Below are positions 53,932 through 58,175 of a DNA stretch of 58,175 nucleotides, one piece after another. The translations under genes were made by a program, and so were the position numbers. The stretch's first letter is position 1. Each line of letters starts with the position of its first letter. Under the pieces are notes generated by a model, which saw only the letters and a program-made list of their open reading frames with translations, had not been told where the DNA came from and searched no databases. Source of the stretch: Rhizobium ecuadorense (GTDB taxonomy: Bacteria > Pseudomonadota > Alphaproteobacteria > Rhizobiales > Rhizobiaceae); contig NZ_LFIO01000459.1 of assembly GCF_001187535.1 (NCBI RefSeq), positions 1-58,175 on the forward strand, read 5' to 3'.

Positions 53932-54519
53932 ATGCGGCTTTTGTATTTTGTATTCGCATTCATTGCAGTGATGCCACGGATTGTCTTGGCTGACGACGAA
54001 ACAATCAAATGGAAAGAGGTTGGCGGCTGGACCGTGGCTGTCGATCCGACCTTAGGCAACGGCTGTTTTGTTCTCACGTCCTTTGATGACGGCACCGTTT
54101 TTCGTCTGGGCCTCAATTATTCAAAAAAGGAAAGCCCCTTTTACATAGTGTTCGCAAATCCGAACTGGAAATCCTTGGAAGTGGGAAAGCAATATCCCAT
54201 CGAACTGTCGTTAGATCGTTCTCAATGGACGGCGAATGCGAGCGCTCTCGATCTTGATGGCTTCAAGGGACTATGGATCGATTTCAAGGATTCCGGTCTC
54301 ATTGCCGAGTTCGCTCGTAAACTGAGTTTTCGCGCCACCTTTAACGGAAAACAGATTGTTGCCCTGAGTTTGAAAAACTCCGTCAGGGCAACGGGTGAGT
54401 TGCTCACCTGCCAGAAGGCGGTAAACGCTGCGGTCGCAAAACAGCCGGCACCGCCCCAATCAAAAGATCCGTTCGAAGCAAAGCCAGGCACCCAGGCCTC
54501 GGATCCTTTTGACCTTTAG
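53932..54519 (+). CDS. secreted protein of unknown function
   Basis: This 195-residue precursor has a signal peptide (LLYFVFAFIAVMPRIVLA, cleavage near residue 20). The mature part opens DDETIKWKEVGGWTVAVD and alternates short strands, including GNGCFVLTSFDDGTVFRLGL, with a second Cys near LLTCQKAVNAA and a Pro-rich acidic tail. It suggests a small beta-rich periplasmic protein with one disulfide. The ATG at 53932 is chosen for the signal peptide. Base composition is more AT-rich than argF or hslO. I do not recognise the family with confidence. Confidence 0.65.
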   Translation: MRLLYFVFAFIAVMPRIVLADDETIKWKEVGGWTVAVDPTLGNGCFVLTSFDDGTVFRLGLNYSKKESPFYIVFANPNWKSLEVGKQYPIELSLDRSQWTANASALDLDGFKGLWIDFKDSGLIAEFARKLSFRATFNGKQIVALSLKNSVRATGELLTCQKAVNAAVAKQPAPPQSKDPFEAKPGTQASDPFDL

Positions 54520-54621
54520 TCGGTTGTTGACCGGTCAAGGCTGAGGATCCGCGGCCGCGGGTACGGCGTCCATGTTGGCACTGACTGGAAGGTTGCATCC
54601 GACCTCATCCACGCGCAGTGT

Positions 54622-54666
54622 TTGCCGCATGGGTCCCCGGGTCAAGCCCGAGGACCCATGCGGCAA
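54622..54666. repeat. 45-base palindromic repeat between convergent genes
   Basis: TTGCCGCATGGGTCC and GGACCCATGCGGCAA are perfect 15-base arms around an inner CGGG...CCCG stem. This GGGTC-AAGCCC type is common between alphaproteobacterial genes. It may act as a terminator for the secreted-protein and apaG genes. Confidence 0.7.
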
Positions 54667-54702
54667 GCGCGGCGTTCGTGTTCGAACTGACAAAGCAACC
54701 CG

Positions 54703-55095
54703 TCAGTTGAGCACGCGCAGCAGCCCTGGTGAATCCAGCGAGAAGGCGGGGATGTCGACATCGAACATCTCGCCTTCGTCCGTTTCCATCTGATAATGGC
54801 CGAACATCAGGCCGGAGGGGGTGTCGAGCGGGCAGCCGGAGGAATATTCGTAGGTGTCGCCGGGGCTGAGACGCGGCTGTTCGCCGACGACGCCGGGGCC
54901 GGTCACCTCGTCCACCTGTCCGTTCTGGTCGGTGATATTCCAGTAGCGGTTGACCAGGCGGACGGCGATGCCGGAATTGTTGCTGATGACAATCCGGTAA
55001 CCCCAGACATAGCGATCGTCGTCCGGATCGGATTGCTCCTCCAGATAGAATGGTTCGACGACGACTTCGATATCTTTTGTGAGGGCGCGATACAT
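54703..55095 (-). CDS. apaG: ApaG protein
   Basis: This 130-residue ApaG (DUF525) protein has an immunoglobulin-like fold. The core [28 protein letters not shown] and the Gly-rich [20 protein letters not shown] match the family (E. coli 125 residues). Its biochemical role is uncertain; it has been linked to magnesium/cobalt homeostasis and diadenosine tetraphosphate metabolism. The ATG at 55095 is preferred over an in-frame TTG at 55113 because AAGGTG lies upstream. It is downstream of metZ on the same strand. Confidence 0.93.
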   Translation of the reverse strand: MYRALTKDIEVVVEPFYLEEQSDPDDDRYVWGYRIVISNNSGIAVRLVNRYWNITDQNGQVDEVTGPGVVGEQPRLSPGDTYEYSSGCPLDTPSGLMFGHYQMETDEGEMFDVDIPAFSLDSPGLLRVLN

Positions 55096-55351
55096 GCCTT
55101 GCACCTTAGTCAAGATATGTTACCCGTATCTTATAAGAGGGCCTGTCCGTCAAGAAACGGAACGTTGATCGTGAATAAAACGGTCATGATCGAAGGTGTT
55201 TCGATCGTTAAGCCTAATTGTCAGCGTTAATTCCAATTCCGAACGCCGGCACGGCCGAACTTGTTCCCCCGGCCGGATCTTCGAGAAGTCCGGCCCGGCC
55301 GAACCCTGGCAAGCCGAACCCCAAATGAGGTCCGGCCGCCATTGTCGTCGA

Positions 55352-56536
55352 TCAGGCCGAGACCTTGGCAAGCGCCTTGGCGAAATCCTCGATCAGGTCG
55401 TCGGTATCCTCGATGCCGGCCGAAAGGCGGACCGTGCCCGGGGAAATGCCGAGTTCGGCGCGCGCCTCTTCCGACAGGTTCTTGTGCGTCGTCGTCGCCG
55501 GATGGGTGATCAGGCTCTTGCTGTCGCCGAGATTGTTGGAAATCTTGATGATCTCGAGCGCGTTCTGCAGCGCGAAGGCCGCCTCCTTGCCGCCCTTCAG
55601 CTCGAAGGCGACGAGGGTCGAGCCGCCGGTCATCTGCTTGGCGATGATATCGGCCTGCGGATGGTCCTTGCGGCCGGGATAGATCACCTTGGCGACCTTG
55701 CCTTGCTCGGCGAGGAAATCGGCGATCTTCGCCGCATTCTGCGTCTGCTGCCTGACGCGCAGCGGCAGCGTCTCGATGCCCTTCAGCAGCGTCCAGGCAT
55801 TGAACGGCGACATGGCCGGGCCGGTATGGCGGAAATAGTCGTGCAGGTTCTCGTCGATCCAGTCCTTGTCGGCCAGAACGACGCCGCCCAGGCACCGGCC
55901 CTGGCCGTCGATATGCTTGGTGGCGGAATAGACGACGATATGGGCGCCGAGATCCAGCGGCTTCTGGAAGAGCGGTGTCGCGAAGACATTGTCGACGACG
56001 ACCTTGGCGCCGATCTGGTTGGCGAGCTTGGCAACGCCTGCGATATCGACCACCTCGAGCGTCGGGTTGGTCGGGCTTTCCAGGAAGAACACCTTGGTGT
56101 TCGGCCGGATTGCCTGTTCCCAGTTGGCGAGATCACGGCCGTCGACCAGCGTGCATTCAATGCCGTATTTCGGCGCCAATGTTTCCACCACCCAGCGGCA
56201 GGAGCCGAAGAGGGCGCGCGCGGCAACGATGTGGTCGCCTGCCTTGACCTGGCAGAGGATGGCCGCGCTGACCGCCGCCATGCCGGACGCGGTGGCGCGG
56301 GCGTCTTCGGCGCCTTCGAGCATGCACATGCGCTTTTCGAACATGTCGTTGGTCGGGCTGCCGTAGCGGGCGTAGATGTAACCGTCGGTCTCGCCCTTGA
56401 AGCGGGCTTCGGCCGCCTCGGACGTTTCGTAGACGAAGCCCTGCGTGAGATAGATTGCCTCGGATGTCTCGCCATATTGCGAACGCAAGGTTCCGCCGTG
56501 GACGAGTTGGGTTGCCGGGCGCCAAGTCTTGCTCAT
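55352..56536 (-). CDS. metZ: O-succinylhomoserine sulfhydrylase
   Basis: This 394-residue PLP enzyme of the Cys/Met metabolism family makes homocysteine from O-succinylhomoserine and sulfide. Motifs include QLVHGGTLRSQYGET, the PLP-phosphate Tyr/Arg region YARYGSPTNDMFEKRM, VVDNVFATPLFQKP and the Schiff-base Lys in VVYSATKHIDGQGR. The ATG at 56536 follows AAGGTG; in-frame sequence upstream is the riboswitch leader. A SAM-II riboswitch and terminator precede it, so methionine sufficiency should shut it off. Confidence 0.95.
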   Translation of the reverse strand: MSKTWRPATQLVHGGTLRSQYGETSEAIYLTQGFVYETSEAAEARFKGETDGYIYARYGSPTNDMFEKRMCMLEGAEDARATASGMAAVSAAILCQVKAGDHIVAARALFGSCRWVVETLAPKYGIECTLVDGRDLANWEQAIRPNTKVFFLESPTNPTLEVVDIAGVAKLANQIGAKVVVDNVFATPLFQKPLDLGAHIVVYSATKHIDGQGRCLGGVVLADKDWIDENLHDYFRHTGPAMSPFNAWTLLKGIETLPLRVRQQTQNAAKIADFLAEQGKVAKVIYPGRKDHPQADIIAKQMTGGSTLVAFELKGGKEAAFALQNALEIIKISNNLGDSKSLITHPATTTHKNLSEEARAELGISPGTVRLSAGIEDTDDLIEDFAKALAKVSA

Positions 56537-56554
56537 GCCATCACCTTCACATAA

Positions 56555-56585
56555 CAAAAAAACCGGTCGCAAAAGCAGACCGGTT
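56555..56585 (-). terminator. riboswitch-controlled terminator before metZ
   Basis: On the minus strand, AACCGGTC and GACCGGTT pair around a nine-base loop and are followed by a run of T, 19 bases before the metZ start. The first arm can instead pair with the 3' strand of riboswitch stem P1, which gives an on/off switch. Confidence 0.85.
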
Positions 56586-56589
56586 TCAA

Positions 56590-56640
56590 CCCGGTCTTTT
56601 TAGCCACTTGTTTAACGTGGCTGCAAGCCGACCGGCCAAA
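56590..56640 (-). promoter_or_regulatory. SAM-II riboswitch
   Basis: The minus strand carries the SAM-II hallmark GGCTTGCAGCCACGTTAAAC followed by AAGTGGCTAAAAAGACCGG. Stem P1 pairs CCGGTC (56635-56630) with GACCGG (56596-56591), and GCCAC/GTGGC forms the inner pairing. SAM-II controls metA/metX/metZ genes in many alphaproteobacteria. Confidence 0.9.
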
Positions 56641-56730
56641 TCACCACGGGATAATTCTGCAATACTGCTGTTAGCTGCTTGCGTCAATTCCCCGTATTTG
56701 GTTTTGTCGGCGGCAAATGATGGATGAGGC

Positions 56731-57825
56731 ATGATGGCTCGTGAAACGGGAATTCTGGCGGACCGCGCGATCGCAGCGCTGTTCGAAACGGGGCGTCTGA
56801 TCTCCGAACGGGAGCTGGACCGCGACCAGATCCAGCCGGCAAGCCTCGACCTGCGCTTAGGCGCCAAGGCCTTTCGCGTGCGCGCCAGCTTCATGCCCGG
56901 CCCCTCGCATCTGGTGGCGGACAAGCTCGATCGCCTCAGCCTGCACGTGATCGACCTTTCCGAAGGCGCGGTGCTCGAAACCGGCTGCGTCTACATCGTG
57001 CCGCTGATGGAGAGCCTGGCATTGCCGGCCGAAATGTCCGCCTCGGCCAACCCGAAGAGCTCGACCGGCCGACTGGACATTTTCACCCGCGTCATCACCG
57101 ATTACGCCCAGGAATTCGACAAGATCCCGGCTGGCTATGCCGGCCCGCTCTATCTGGAAATCAGCCCGCGCACCTTCCCGATCGTCGTGCGCCGCGGCTC
57201 GCGCCTGTCGCAGATCCGCTTCCGCGTCGGCCATTCGCTGCTCGGCGAGCCGGAACTTCTGAAACTGCATGAAAGCGAGACGCTGGTCGCCAGCAAGCAG
57301 CCGAACGTCTCCGGCGGCGGCATCGCGCTGTCGATCGATCTCAGCGGAGACAAGGACGGCCTGATCGGTTATCGCGGCAAGCACCACACAGCCGTCGTCG
57401 ATGTCGACGAGAAAGATCAGCACGATATCTTCGACTTCTGGGAGCCGCTCTATAGCCGCGGCCGCAACGAACTGATCCTCGATCCGGATGAGTTCTATAT
57501 CCTCGTCTCGCGCGAGGCCGTGCATGTGCCGCCGGATTATGCCGCCGAAATGACCCCCTTCGACCCACTGGTCGGCGAATTCCGCGTCCATTATGCCGGC
57601 TTCTTCGATCCCGGCTTCGGCCACGCCCCGGCCGGCGGCCGCGGCAGCCGCGCCGTGCTCGAAGTGCGTAGCCACGAAGTCCCCTTCATCCTCGAAGACG
57701 GCCAGATCGTCGGCCGCCTCGTCTACGAACACATGCAGGAAAAGCCGGCCAGCCTCTACGGCTCCGGCCTCGGCTCCAACTACCAGGCCCAGGGCCTCAA
57801 ACTCTCGAAGCACTTCCGCATCTGA
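56731..57825 (+). CDS. dcd: double-domain dCTP deaminase (2'-deoxycytidine 5'-triphosphate deaminase)
   Basis: This 364-residue protein is of the Dcd/dUTPase fold, about twice the usual 190. The first unit (about residues 85-165) has NPKSSTGRLDIFTRV and PLYLEISPRTFPIVV, covering the Ser/Arg and catalytic Glu region of Dcd. A second dUTPase-like unit (about 280-345) has VHYAGFFDPGFG and VLEVRSHEVPFILEDGQIV. It should deaminate dCTP to dUTP for dTTP synthesis. Two ATG codons (56731 and 56734) follow GATGAGG. It is divergent from metZ, with the riboswitch leader between them. Confidence 0.9.
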   Translation: MMARETGILADRAIAALFETGRLISERELDRDQIQPASLDLRLGAKAFRVRASFMPGPSHLVADKLDRLSLHVIDLSEGAVLETGCVYIVPLMESLALPAEMSASANPKSSTGRLDIFTRVITDYAQEFDKIPAGYAGPLYLEISPRTFPIVVRRGSRLSQIRFRVGHSLLGEPELLKLHESETLVASKQPNVSGGGIALSIDLSGDKDGLIGYRGKHHTAVVDVDEKDQHDIFDFWEPLYSRGRNELILDPDEFYILVSREAVHVPPDYAAEMTPFDPLVGEFRVHYAGFFDPGFGHAPAGGRGSRAVLEVRSHEVPFILEDGQIVGRLVYEHMQEKPASLYGSGLGSNYQAQGLKLSKHFRI

Positions 57826-57884
57826 CAGGCTGCACTCGACGCGACTTGACAGCGGCCCCCATCTGTTGGAAATCTCAGCGCATC

Positions 57885-57958
57885 GCGGGTGTAGCTCAAT
57901 GGTAGAGCAGCAGCTTCCCAAGCTGAATACGAGGGTTCGATTCCCTTCACCCGCTCCA
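57885..57958 (+). tRNA. tRNA-Gly (CCC)
   Basis: The cloverleaf has acceptor GCGGGTG/CACCCGC, D arm GCTCAATGGTAGAGC, anticodon loop TTCCCAA (anticodon CCC, glycine) and T arm GAGGGTTCGATTCCC. CCA is encoded. One mismatch closes the anticodon stem. Confidence 0.95.
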
Positions 57959-58175
57959 TTTAGGAGCTTCACCCGCTTCAGTTCACGTCATTTTTGGCGG
58001 GGTATTCCCAACCCTTGACCACTTCTCCGCTGATTATTATACGCACATAAATTATCTGCGCCTTAAGGTTGATTGATAAGCGAAATCATCACATGATGGT
58101 TGGCTGATGTCGTTTTGAGGTGACCTGCCACTGAACTTTCATCCAGCGGCGATTAGAGCCCCGGCGGTTTTGAAT
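57959..58175. other. 217-base tail after tRNA-Gly, AT-richer, no complete gene
   Basis: Composition becomes visibly more AT-rich after the tRNA. Near the edge, GACCTGCCACTGAACTTTCA resembles ends I recall from IS3-type elements, but the window stops before any transposase can be seen. Confidence 0.35.

Overview
The window reads as chromosomal DNA of a fast-growing Rhizobium, most like the R. leguminosarum / R. etli group. The basis is high GC, dispersed RIME1-type palindromic repeats between genes, a GcrA cell-cycle regulator, a SAM-II riboswitch in front of metZ, and a pstSCAB-phoUB operon with phoR upstream. No rRNA, CRISPR array, complete insertion sequence or phage structural gene was seen. 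Assignments come from motifs and family knowledge only; no database search was run.

Layout. 0-9.3 kb: DUF1772 membrane protein and divergent TetR regulator, pyrE, a fructokinase-type kinase, otsA, pgi, a FadD-type acyl-CoA ligase and a PRC-barrel protein. 9.5-18.7 kb: GH2 beta-mannosidase, a glyoxalase-fold protein, a complete OsmF-YehYXW-type osmoprotectant importer, then a LysR regulator with two DNA-binding domains overlapping cutC. 18.9-28.3 kb: a sugar catabolic locus on the minus strand (UxaA-family dehydratase, aldo/keto reductase, FucU/RbsD mutarotase, CUT2 ABC importer, zinc dehydrogenase) with a divergent GntR-type regulator that also appears to carry two winged helices. 28.3-36.9 kb: accessory DNA, with a BacA/BclA-like ABC transporter, a GFA protein, decayed MarR and P-loop remnants, a DHA2 drug exporter, a small secreted protein, and a visibly AT-richer block ending at tRNA-Thr. 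That block holds an AAA ATPase and a DUF4435/TOPRIM protein and looks like a PARIS-type anti-phage module. 37-49.4 kb: nitronate monooxygenase, a membrane-anchored protein of unknown role, PPK2, then phoR and pstSCAB-phoU-phoB, interrupted by a DUF559 gene sitting between two RIME copies. 49.6-58.2 kb: gcrA, argD-argF-hslO, a secreted protein, apaG, metZ under a SAM-II riboswitch, a double-domain dCTP deaminase and tRNA-Gly.

How it works together. The phosphate block is a full sensing and uptake circuit: PHO box, PstSCAB importer, PhoU, PhoR/PhoB, with PPK2 beside phoR. The 18.9-27.1 kb genes share a direction and have similar AT-rich operator-like sites at 23929 and 27206, so they are probably one regulon controlled by the divergent GntR protein. 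Three ABC operons (osmF, the sugar importer, pst) place a strong hairpin right after the binding-protein gene, a design expected to give more binding protein than membrane components. The most interesting part is the ATPase/DUF4435 pair next to tRNA-Thr. Next come the cluster of four GANTC methylation sites in the gcrA-argD gap, the double-HTH LysR, and the operator-like motif shared by fadD and the nitronate monooxygenase gene.
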